Positions 1-5,112 of a DNA stretch of 5,112 nucleotides are shown here, one piece after another (position 1 is the first letter of the stretch; each line of letters starts with the position of its first letter). Under the pieces are notes generated by a model, which searched no databases, was not told the origin of the DNA, and worked only from the letters and a program-made list of their open reading frames with translations. The DNA comes from Bacteroidales bacterium UBA2198. GTDB lineage: Bacteria; Bacteroidota; Bacteroidia; Bacteroidales; VadinHA17. Both the position numbers and the translations under genes were made by a program. The stretch covers positions 2,086 through 7,197 of the forward strand of contig DCVC01000283.1 in NCBI GenBank assembly GCA_002328625.1, given 5' to 3'.

Positions 1-359
1 GTGAAAAGAGCATCAAAGAAGAGATTTTCACGAAGGTGGTCAGGGCAGGCAAAAGAACATATTTTTTTGATGTCAAAGCTACCCGCAAGGATGATTATTA
101 CCTTACCATTACTGAAAGCAAAAAGCGTTTAGGTAAAGAGGGGAAGATATTCTATGAAAAACATAAGATCTTCCTGTACAAAGAAGATTTTGAAAAGTTT
201 ACTGAGGGACTCAGGGATGCTGTAACTTACATTGACAACGGGAAAGGAGAAATATCAGCACACTCACCACAGCTGGAAAATGAAGTTTCTCAGGACGTTA
301 CAGGACTTACCACGGAAAAATTTACAGATATTGAATTTGATGACCTTGGTAAGAAGTAA
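1..359 (+). CDS. DUF3276 family PUR-domain protein (5' end outside the window)
   Basis: The frame is open from the first bases of the window (first whole codon at position 3) to a TAA at 357-359, giving 118 visible residues. The residues before the GTG at 36 read EKSIKEEIFTKV, which is family-like sequence, so the true start lies upstream of the window and the GTG at 36 is internal. The segment KRTYFFDVKATRKDDYYLTI is the hallmark of the Bacteroidota DUF3276 group, which carries a PUR-type fold. PUR proteins bind single-stranded nucleic acid, and a small bacterial PUR protein from Borrelia has been characterised structurally; a nucleic-acid-binding role here is inferred from the fold. A second PUR-like element follows at KHKIFLYKEDFEKFTEGL. 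The C-terminal tail of about 40 residues is acidic and probably disordered. The DUF456 gene starts 16 bp downstream on the same strand, so co-transcription is likely. Family call is confident; cellular role is unknown. Confidence 0.88.
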   Translation, partial: EKSIKEEIFTKVVRAGKRTYFFDVKATRKDDYYLTITESKKRLGKEGKIFYEKHKIFLYKEDFEKFTEGLRDAVTYIDNGKGEISAHSPQLENEVSQDVTGLTTEKFTDIEFDDLGKK

Positions 360-375
360 AGAAGCAATTGACTGA

Positions 376-861
376 ATGTCTGATTATATTCTTCTTTTTT
401 TTGCGATTATACTTATGATACTTGGTATCATAGGATGTCTTGTTCCGGTATTACCAGGACCACCATTAAGTTTCTTAGGGATAATATTGCTTCATTTTAC
501 AAAATTTGCGACTTTTTCATCCACAATTCTTGTTAGCTTAGCCGTTATTGCAGTAGTTGTTACTATTCTTGACTACATTGTTCCTGTATGGGGAACGAAG
601 AAATTCGGAGGTTCAAAGTATGGCATCAGGGGAGCAACGGTCGGATTGATTATTGGCTTATTCCTTGGGCCTGTAGGAATAATAATAGGACCATTCGTTG
701 GTGCTGTAGTGGGCGAAATGATCTTCAAAGATGATATGCAATATGCCTTTAAGGCAGGATTCGGAAGTTTACTCGGATTTCTGACAGGTATAGGATTGAA
801 GCTTGCAGCATCTTTCATCATAACCTTCTACTTTGTAAAAGAACTGATAGCAAAGGGGTGA
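376..861 (+). CDS. DUF456 domain-containing integral membrane protein
   Basis: This is a complete 161-residue protein, almost entirely hydrophobic, with likely membrane segments near residues 5-24, 30-41, 48-70, 86-114 and 128-155. The family-typical signatures are the VPVLPGPP stretch at residues 23-30, just after the first helix, and the glycine-rich GATVGLIIGLFLGP stretch (86-99) followed by GIIIGPFVGAVVGE. These glycine zippers suggest tightly packed helices or an oligomer. Length matches the family (about 160 residues). The function of DUF456 proteins is not established, and no catalytic or binding residues can be named. The ATG at 376 directly follows an out-of-frame TGA (373-375), and there is no clear Shine-Dalgarno sequence, as is usual in Bacteroidota. 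The gene lies 16 bp after the PUR-domain gene and ends 30 bp before the stop of the convergent carbamoyltransferase gene. Confidence 0.85.
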   Translation: MSDYILLFFAIILMILGIIGCLVPVLPGPPLSFLGIILLHFTKFATFSSTILVSLAVIAVVVTILDYIVPVWGTKKFGGSKYGIRGATVGLIIGLFLGPVGIIIGPFVGAVVGEMIFKDDMQYAFKAGFGSLLGFLTGIGLKLAASFIITFYFVKELIAKG

Positions 862-891
862 GGAAGCAAGGCTCAGGACGAAATATTCAAT

Positions 892-1893
892 TCAGTTACC
901 CAGGGTTGCTACCATTACAGCTTTAATTGTGTGCAATCTGTTCTCAGCTTCTTGAAATACTATTGAATATTCTGATTCAAAAACCTCCTCAGTTACCTCC
1001 ATTCCGTCAAGTCCGAATTTCTGAAAAATCTCTTCCCCGATTTTTGTTTCCCTGTTATGAAAAGCAGGCAGACAATGAAGAAACTTAACCCCCGGGTTAC
1101 CAGTTTTCTTAATTACTTCAATGTTAACCTGGAATGGTTTAAGAAGTCTTATTCGTTCTTCCCATGCTGAATCGGGCTCTCCCATCGACACCCAGACATC
1201 GGTGTATAAGAAATCAACACCTCTGACTGCTTCATCAACATTTTCAGTTATAGTTATTTTAGCTCCGGTTTCAAAAGCAATAGATCTGCATTTTGAAACC
1301 AGTTCCTCAGCAGGCTGAAATGCTTCAGGAGCTGCAATCCTGAAATCCATTCCCATTTTTACAGCACCTACCATCAGGGAGTTTCCCATATTGAACCGTG
1401 CATCACCAAGATAACAGAAAGCAATTCTGTTAACAGGTTTGTCAGAATGTTCGAGCATAGTCATAAAATCTGCAAGAATCTGTGTTGGATGAAATTCATT
1501 AGTAAGCCCATTCCAGACCGGCACTCCCGAATACTCAGCAAGCTCTTCGACGATAGCTTGTCCAAAACCACGGTATTCAATCGCGTCGTACATTCCTCCA
1601 AGCACCCTTGCTGTATCCTTCATCGATTCTTTTTGTCCGATCTGCGAGCCGCTCGGGCCAAGGTATGTTATATTTGCTCCCTGATCAAAAGCTGCAACTT
1701 CAAAAGCACATCTTGTCCTGGTTGAAGCTTTCTCAAATATTAAAGCTATGTTCTTTCCTTTAAGATGCTGTATTTCAGTATCTGATTTTTTTGCTTTTTT
1801 CAGTTCAAGGGCAAGATCAAGAAGATATTTGATTTCCTCAGGTCTGAAGTCTAAAAGTTTCAGGAAACTGCGGTTGCGTAGATCGATTGTCAT
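892..1893 (-). CDS. argF: Ornithine carbamoyltransferase (ArgF/ArcB type)
   Basis: This 333-residue protein has every hallmark of a true ornithine carbamoyltransferase (EC 2.1.3.3), the cytoplasmic enzyme that interconverts ornithine + carbamoyl phosphate and citrulline + phosphate. The carbamoyl-phosphate loop STRTR is at 57-61, the GSQIGQKES loop at 82-90, HPTQ at 135-138, the ornithine-contacting asparagine in NMGNS at 168, DVWVSMG at 232-238 and HCLP at 273-276 with the catalytic cysteine C274. The intact SMG motif argues for ornithine over putrescine or N-succinyl/N-acetyl-ornithine as substrate. The sequence closely resembles enterobacterial ArgI-type enzymes along its length, and no key residue is missing. 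Pairing with the upstream carbamate kinase gene suggests a catabolic (ArcB) role, but sequence alone does not separate ArgF from ArcB. The ATG (complement of 1891-1893) is preceded by an AT-rich leader without a Shine-Dalgarno sequence. Confidence 0.95.
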   Translation of the reverse strand: MTIDLRNRSFLKLLDFRPEEIKYLLDLALELKKAKKSDTEIQHLKGKNIALIFEKASTRTRCAFEVAAFDQGANITYLGPSGSQIGQKESMKDTARVLGGMYDAIEYRGFGQAIVEELAEYSGVPVWNGLTNEFHPTQILADFMTMLEHSDKPVNRIAFCYLGDARFNMGNSLMVGAVKMGMDFRIAAPEAFQPAEELVSKCRSIAFETGAKITITENVDEAVRGVDFLYTDVWVSMGEPDSAWEERIRLLKPFQVNIEVIKKTGNPGVKFLHCLPAFHNRETKIGEEIFQKFGLDGMEVTEEVFESEYSIVFQEAENRLHTIKAVMVATLGN

Positions 1894-1924
1894 ATTTATT
1901 ACGGTGTGGATTTTAAAATAAAAT

Positions 1925-1956
1925 GTTGAAAGTTTTAAAAGTTGAAGGATTTAAAG
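1925..1956. repeat. Imperfect 16-bp tandem duplication in the argF leader
   Basis: Two adjacent 16-bp copies, GTTGAAAGTTTTAAAA (1925-1940) and GTTGAAGGATTTAAAG (1941-1956), agree at 13 of 16 positions as read on the plus strand. The array begins about 30 bp upstream of the carbamoyltransferase start and overlaps the weak promoter candidate at 1952-1959. It may be a remnant of a local duplication or a low-complexity AT-rich filler. No function can be assigned from the sequence. Confidence 0.6.
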
Positions 1957-1959
1957 GTA
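1952..1959 (-). promoter_or_regulatory. Weak candidate -7 element for argF
   Basis: Read on the minus strand, the sequence is TACCTTTA, matching the Bacteroidota -7 consensus TAnnTTTG at all but the last fixed base. It lies about 60 bp upstream of the carbamoyltransferase start. No clear TTG stands at the expected -33 distance; the bases about 18 bp upstream are ATG. If real, argF could be transcribed apart from arcC, which would fit the unusually wide 162-bp gap between them. The AT-rich background makes a chance match quite possible. Confidence 0.3.
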
Positions 1960-1990
1960 AGAATTATTTGTTTATTACATAAAAGCCAGG

Positions 1991-2025
1991 GGTAACGGTC
2001 AACGGGTAACCGGCGACACGGTTAC
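1991..2025. repeat. Degenerate heptad repeat array with embedded inverted repeat
   Basis: Five consecutive 7-bp units can be read on the plus strand: GGTAACG, GTCAACG, GGTAACC, GGCGACA and CGGTTAC. The first three share a G-x-x-A-A-C core and the last two are degenerate or inverted. Within it, GTAACCG (2006-2012) and CGGTTAC (2019-2025) form a perfect 7-bp inverted repeat around a 6-base loop. The block is clearly more GC-rich than the surrounding intergenic DNA. It lies between the arcC stop and the argF start, so the minus-strand transcript could fold here. No T-run follows directly, so it is not a typical intrinsic terminator. Confidence 0.55.
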
Positions 2026-2055
2026 TCCTCTGACAAGATGTCTGAAGAGTTACAT

Positions 2056-3024
2056 TTATCGCCTTTCATCTTCATACTCCATGGTAATTTTTGATCCATA
2101 TTTTTTATCCGCCAGCTTGAAGGCCTCGGTAATTACACTTTTCTTTCCCCCTTTTTTTATAAAATTCAGACATGCTTCTATTTTTGGAGCCATGCTCCCC
2201 TTGGCAAAATGACCTTCATTAAGATATTTTAATGCATCTTCATAATTAAGAAATTCTCTTATCTCCTGATCGTCTTTTCCGAAATTAATATATATATATG
2301 GGACATCTGTCAGGATGTAGAATTCGTCAGCTTGGACAAGTGTGGCAAGAAGCGAGGATGCAAGATCCTTGTCAATAACAGCTTCGGCAGGCCTTACATC
2401 TTTCCTTTCGTCAATATACACAGGCACACCACCACCACCTGCTGCAATGACAATATTCCCCTTACGTGCCAGCTCATTTATAATTGATACATTCATTATA
2501 TCTGAAGGCAAAGGAGATGGGACCACCCTTCTGAATCCGCCCTGCGTCTTGACTTCATCCCTGAAAAGCCAGCCCTTGTCGGCTTTCAGAGCATCTGCTT
2601 CTTCCCTTGTATATATCTTGCCTATCCTTTTCTGGGGGTCTTTAAAAGCCGGATCATTTATATCAACAACCACCTGGGTCACAATACAAATTACATTCTT
2701 TTCAATACCATATTTATTAAGGACATTCCTGAACATCCTTTCAATCATGTATCCGATGCCCCCCTGTGAATCAGCAACACAAATATCGATCGGCATCTGG
2801 GCAATATTGTACATATGCTCGCCTGCATCGTTCCTCATCAGTATATTTCCAACCTGAGGTCCGTTACCATGGGTGATTATCAGATCATACCCTTCATTAA
2901 TAAGAAATAAAAGGTTTTCAAGAGTCTCTGTTGTGTTCTGCTCCTGTTCATCTATTGTTCCTATCTGGTCCCCCCGCAAAATTGCATTGCCGCCCAGGGC
3001 AACAACTGCCAGTCTCTTCTTCAT
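2056..3024 (-). CDS. arcC: Carbamate kinase
   Basis: This 322-residue protein belongs to the amino-acid-kinase fold and is a carbamate kinase (EC 2.7.2.2), which makes ATP from carbamoyl phosphate and ADP, leaving carbamate that decays to ammonia and CO2. Visible motifs in order are ALGGNAI (9-15), THGNGPQVG (51-59), DSQGGIGYM (85-93), FRRVVPSPLP (164-173), AAGGGGVPV (194-202), EAVIDKDLASSLLA (214-227), LTDVP (238-242) and KGSMAPKIEA (275-284). All are typical of ArcC, and the length is near the usual 310 residues. It is the first gene of the minus-strand pair, and the carbamoyltransferase that supplies its substrate follows 162 bp later. No arginine deiminase or arginine/ornithine antiporter gene is in the window. 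A good -7 element lies about 80 bp upstream. A short TA run in the coding strand (2289-2299) encodes part of PYIYIN and keeps the frame. Confidence 0.95.
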   Translation of the reverse strand: MKKRLAVVALGGNAILRGDQIGTIDEQEQNTTETLENLLFLINEGYDLIITHGNGPQVGNILMRNDAGEHMYNIAQMPIDICVADSQGGIGYMIERMFRNVLNKYGIEKNVICIVTQVVVDINDPAFKDPQKRIGKIYTREEADALKADKGWLFRDEVKTQGGFRRVVPSPLPSDIMNVSIINELARKGNIVIAAGGGGVPVYIDERKDVRPAEAVIDKDLASSLLATLVQADEFYILTDVPYIYINFGKDDQEIREFLNYEDALKYLNEGHFAKGSMAPKIEACLNFIKKGGKKSVITEAFKLADKKYGSKITMEYEDERR

Positions 3025-3101
3025 GAAATATTTGATTTAATGCTTTGTCTATAATACTTTAATGACAATATATGGGATAATCAATTAACTCAGGAAGACC
3101 A

Positions 3102-3109
3102 CAAAGCTA
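3102..3109 (-). promoter_or_regulatory. Candidate arcC promoter (-7 element)
   Basis: The minus-strand sequence TAGCTTTG is an exact match to the Bacteroidota -7 consensus TAnnTTTG. It lies 77 bp upstream of the arcC start, implying a leader of roughly 70 bases. At the -33 distance, TTA (18 bp upstream) is a partial match to TTG. The same bases also resemble the ACCACAAAG-type intergenic repeats common in this phylum, so the element may be incidental. Confidence 0.45.
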
Positions 3110-3153
3110 CCAAATTCTTTGAAATTGTAATATTTGCAGTATACACCAGGATC

Positions 3154-3171
3154 ATATGTTTTAAAACATAT
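3154..3171. promoter_or_regulatory. Perfect 18-bp palindrome, candidate operator
   Basis: ATATGTTTTAAAACATAT is identical to its reverse complement over all 18 bases, with no spacer; the symmetry ends at the next base on each side. It lies in the divergent region between arcC and the lipoprotein gene, about 45 bp upstream of the arcC -7 candidate and about 86 bp upstream of the lipoprotein start. The size and symmetry suit a dimeric regulator. It does not fit the CRP/FNR half-sites, and it matches the ArgR box only in general layout. The regulator, if any, is unknown. Confidence 0.45.
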
Positions 3172-3210
3172 TTCTCGAATTTTCATCACAAATATCAGTC
3201 GATCGGATTC

Positions 3211-3242
3211 TTGTTAAAAAAAATATTAAATTTACCCCTTTC
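3211..3242 (+). promoter_or_regulatory. Weak candidate promoter for the lipoprotein gene
   Basis: A TTG at 3211-3213 is followed 19 bp later by TACCCCTTTC (3233-3242), an imperfect version of the -7 element TAnnTTTG with two extra bases. The spacing fits Bacteroidota promoters, but the -7 match is poor and the leader would be only about 10 bases. An overlapping TAAATTTA at 3227-3234 is a better -7 match, with a final A for G, but is wrongly spaced from this TTG. Confidence 0.25.
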
Positions 3243-3257
3243 AAATTATAAGACTGC

Positions 3258-3944
3258 GTGAGAATCATATATGGATTGTTAATTGCATTCTTCATTGCAT
3301 TAACAGGTTATTCCTGCAAGGAAAAAGGGAGAAGTAATATAAGGCAGGGTGAAATACATTACTCTATCAATTATCTGGGAAATGTAAGTTCCATGCCAAG
3401 GGAAATAATGCCAAAAAGCCTAATTGTATCGTTTAAAGATGATAAAATCATTTATGAATTAATCTCCCCGATAGGAAGATCCGGGATTATAAATCTTTCA
3501 AATCCTGAAAAGGAGATTTATGATACCTACCTGAGTATATTTACAATAAAGTATTTCTATTCTTCCAAGCCGGGCGAAGTTCACCCTGGATTCGAAGCCA
3601 TGGACGGGATAGAAATTAGAAAAACATCCAAATCAGCTCTGATCTGCGGGTTTAATTGCAAAAATGCTGAAGTCACATTTCCTTTCGACAGGAGTAAAGT
3701 ATTCAATATCTGGTACACAGATGAAATCAAAGTAAAAAATCCGAATGCTGCTACTCCGTTTTTCCAGATTGACGGGGTCCTTCTGAGCTTTTTCTTCTTC
3801 ATGGGGCATTCAGAACTTCAGTTTCAGGCTGAAAATGTTTACAGGAAAGATATCCCTGATTATGTATTTGAGAGAAAGCAAAAGTTCGTCAAAGTATCCC
3901 GGGAAGATATTAATAAATTTATTAATAAAATGATTAATCTGTAG
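3258..3944 (+). CDS. Putative lipoprotein, DUF4412/GLPGLI-like
   Basis: This 228-residue protein has a hydrophobic signal segment (residues 3-16) ending in GYSC, with Cys20 as the probable lipidated residue. The -3 position is not the usual leucine, but Bacteroidota lipoboxes are loose. KEKGR follows the cysteine, and its early charged residues could act as an outer-membrane export signal (inference). The mature part looks beta-rich, with alternating strands such as GEIHYSINYLG, SLIVSFKDDKIIYEL and FNIWYTDEIKVKNPNAATPFFQIDGVLLSF. The YTDEIK..NPNA pattern and the C-terminal VSREDINKFINKMI helix recall DUF4412/GLPGLI-like envelope proteins; this is recognition by eye. The GTG start is the first possible one after an in-frame TAA at 3249-3251 and gives a complete signal peptide. 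The gene stands alone between divergent arcC and co-directional ftsK. Its molecular function is unknown. Confidence 0.75.
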   Translation: MRIIYGLLIAFFIALTGYSCKEKGRSNIRQGEIHYSINYLGNVSSMPREIMPKSLIVSFKDDKIIYELISPIGRSGIINLSNPEKEIYDTYLSIFTIKYFYSSKPGEVHPGFEAMDGIEIRKTSKSALICGFNCKNAEVTFPFDRSKVFNIWYTDEIKVKNPNAATPFFQIDGVLLSFFFFMGHSELQFQAENVYRKDIPDYVFERKQKFVKVSREDINKFINKMINL

Positions 3945-4052
3945 CAAGTAAGGCGAAAGGCTCGGGACGCTGACACTTGGCATCAGTAATACTTTTCATG
4001 TCATCAGAAGTTAATTCAATTCTTCTCTTTTCTGTGTACAATTCAAAATTAT

Positions 4053-4060
4053 TACCTTTG
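4053..4060 (+). promoter_or_regulatory. Candidate ftsK promoter (-7 element)
   Basis: TACCTTTG matches the Bacteroidota -7 consensus TAnnTTTG exactly. It lies 63 bp upstream of the ftsK ATG in an otherwise noncoding stretch, so transcription would start around 4066-4068 with a leader of about 57 bases. The -33 region is T-rich (TTC or TTT at 20-21 bp spacing) without a full TTG. This suggests ftsK is transcribed independently of the lipoprotein gene upstream. Confidence 0.5.
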
Positions 4061-4079
4061 CGTTGCTTTTAGAAAAATT

Positions 4080-4107
4080 TCAGCAATACTAAATCAACTT
4101 TTGCTGA
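4080..4107 (+). other. Inverted repeat in the ftsK leader
   Basis: TCAGCAA (4080-4086) and TTGCTGA (4101-4107) are perfect 7-base inverted repeats separated by 14 bases. They lie between the candidate -7 element and the ftsK ATG, so the stem-loop would form in the mRNA leader, ending 16 bases before the start codon. No T-run follows, so it is not a terminator. It could affect translation initiation or mRNA stability, but a 7-bp stem with a large loop may also be chance. Confidence 0.35.
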
Positions 4108-4123
4108 GTCAAGAAATCTTAAT

Positions 4124-5112
4124 ATGAAGAAAGAGAAGGAAGATGCCGGGAAAAAAGGTGCCAGGAGTTCTGATAAATCCGTATCATTTTTTAAGGACGA
4201 GAGGGTTAGATTCGTATTTGGAATTCTTTTTACGGGTTTCGCACTATATCTTCTCCTTGCATGTGTGGCTTATCTGTTCTGGTGGAAAAGCGATCTCAGC
4301 ATAGCAAATTCCGATATTGTTTCAGATGCTGACGTAAGGGTAAGAAACTGGTCCGGAAAAAGCGGATTCTGGCTGGCAAAAATGATAATTGGATATGGAT
4401 TTGGATTAGGGGCGTTCTTTTTACCTCTGATAATTGCTTCCGTTGGATTATACCTTCTTAATTTTCCAAAGATTAAGCTGTGGAATCTGCTTGGTAAGTT
4501 CGTCATTGCAGCAATTGTCACTTCCCTTGTCCTTGGATTCTTGTTTGGAAAATCGAACGGATACCTTCTAAGCGGACCCGGCGGAGCTCAGGGATATGAG
4601 ATCACCAGGTGGCTGAATGCATTTATGGGTAAAATAGGTACAGGAATTCTCTTAATATTTATTACTGCAACCTTTCTGGTTTTTTTACTGAATTTACATC
4701 CTGCGTCAATAAAAATGAAATTGTCAGCCTTGTTAGCGAGTATCAGGCCTGGAAATAAGGATAAAATTCCAACACCGGTGACATCTGAAGTATTTTTGAC
4801 GACCGATTCAGATCGCTTATCAGGATCCGGCAATAATGAAGTTAATGGCAAGGATGAGATTGAATTTGTTGTCAGACATCCCGATGGCGAAAAAGAATAC
4901 AAAGATTTATATGGCTCTATAATTCATGAGTTTGATAAAGATGAACCTGTTGTCGCTCCAAAAGAGCATGTACCCATTAAAATAACCCGCCCGGAAGCAG
5001 ATGACATTCTTCCCGACCACGAGGTGGAAAAAATTATGGAAAATTATGATCCTCGTCTTGACCTCTCCAGGTATAGGTTCCCGCCGGTTTCCATTCTGAA
5101 GGAGCACAAATC
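4124..5112 (+). CDS. ftsK: DNA translocase FtsK, N-terminal part (3' end outside the window)
   Basis: An open frame begins at the ATG at 4124 and runs off the window after 329 whole codons. That ATG is the first start codon after an in-frame TAG at 4070-4072. The product opens with a lysine-rich cytoplasmic tail, followed by four likely membrane segments near residues 30-53, 83-112, 123-142 and 172-191, as in the FtsK/SpoIIIE membrane anchor. The segment after the third helix, GPGGAQGYEITRWLNAFMGKIG (the reading at 151-172), is typical of Bacteroidota FtsK. A charged, acidic linker covers roughly 192-300, and the conserved ENYDPRLDLSRYRFPPVSIL block (306-325) precedes the motor domain. The Walker-motif ATPase and the DNA-reading gamma domain would lie beyond the window. 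FtsK sits at the division septum and pumps chromosomal DNA so that dimers are resolved at dif. A clear -7 element lies about 65 bp upstream. Confidence 0.9.
   Translation, partial: MKKEKEDAGKKGARSSDKSVSFFKDERVRFVFGILFTGFALYLLLACVAYLFWWKSDLSIANSDIVSDADVRVRNWSGKSGFWLAKMIIGYGFGLGAFFLPLIIASVGLYLLNFPKIKLWNLLGKFVIAAIVTSLVLGFLFGKSNGYLLSGPGGAQGYEITRWLNAFMGKIGTGILLIFITATFLVFLLNLHPASIKMKLSALLASIRPGNKDKIPTPVTSEVFLTTDSDRLSGSGNNEVNGKDEIEFVVRHPDGEKEYKDLYGSIIHEFDKDEPVVAPKEHVPIKITRPEADDILPDHEVEKIMENYDPRLDLSRYRFPPVSILKEHK

Noticed and set aside
573..821. Minus-strand open frame inside the DUF456 gene
   Set aside because: A proline/isoleucine-rich product with no family resemblance, fully antisense to a well-supported membrane protein gene.
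862..891. Bidirectional terminator between the convergent DUF456 and carbamoyltransferase genes
   Set aside because: The 30-bp gap shows no inverted repeat or T-run, so no terminator can be called, although one would be expected here.
1121..1725. Two plus-strand open frames (1121-1318 and 1447-1725) inside the carbamoyltransferase gene
   Set aside because: Both are antisense to conserved enzyme motifs and encode no recognisable protein.
2289..2299. TA dinucleotide run as a possible phase-variation tract
   Set aside because: It is only 11 bases long, lies in the middle of arcC, and encodes a plausible PYIYIN strand with the frame intact; no sign of switching.
2342..2857. Open frame of 171 codons on the plus strand, antisense to arcC
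   Set aside because: It lies wholly within a confidently identified arcC gene, its product has no recognisable domain, and it mirrors the codon pattern of the opposite strand.
3581..3802. Minus-strand open frame inside the lipoprotein gene
   Set aside because: Its product is low in information and has no domain; the plus-strand reading has a signal peptide and a family-like C-terminus.
3968..3996. Possible terminator after the lipoprotein gene
   Set aside because: Only a 4-bp stem (CTGA at 3970-3973 with TCAG at 3983-3986) can be drawn and the following T-rich stretch is interrupted, so it does not meet the intrinsic terminator pattern.
4270..5107. Three minus-strand open frames (4270-4521, 4588-4902, 4907-5107)
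   Set aside because: All are antisense to ftsK, whose plus-strand frame is open throughout and has membrane segments and conserved blocks.

Overview
The window looks like an ordinary chromosomal segment from a member of the Bacteroidota, probably an anaerobic Bacteroidales-type organism. This rests on a PUR-domain protein of the DUF3276 family, a Bacteroidota-style FtsK N-terminus, a loosely specified lipobox, the near absence of Shine-Dalgarno sequences before starts, and matches to the Bacteroidota -7 promoter element TAnnTTTG in two of the three larger intergenic gaps (weaker in the third). The DNA is AT-rich and gene-dense. No rRNA, tRNA, CRISPR array, transposase or phage gene is visible.

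Layout: (1) 1-861, plus strand: the 3' part of a DUF3276/PUR-domain gene, followed 16 bp later by a DUF456 membrane protein, probably one transcript. (2) 892-3024, minus strand: carbamate kinase (arcC), then ornithine carbamoyltransferase (argF/arcB type) 162 bp further along the transcript. The carbamoyltransferase gene is convergent with the DUF456 gene, with only 30 bp between the stops. (3) 3025-3257: a divergent intergenic region with a strong arcC -7 match and a perfect 18-bp palindrome. (4) 3258-3944, plus strand: a GTG-started lipoprotein of a DUF4412/GLPGLI-like type. (5) 3945-4123: an intergenic region with an exact TAnnTTTG element and a leader hairpin. (6) 4124 to the window end: the N-terminal part of the DNA translocase FtsK, running off the edge.

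Function: arcC and the carbamoyltransferase together form the ATP-yielding half of citrulline breakdown (citrulline + Pi to ornithine + carbamoyl phosphate, then carbamoyl phosphate + ADP to ATP + carbamate, which decays to ammonia and CO2). No arginine deiminase gene (arcA) is present in the window, so citrulline must be supplied from elsewhere. FtsK serves chromosome segregation and division. The DUF3276 and DUF456 proteins have no firm role.

I see no convincing new multi-gene system. The points most worth a second look are the 18-bp palindrome, the heptad repeat array and 16-bp duplication between arcC and argF, and the arcC-argF pair lacking arcA.
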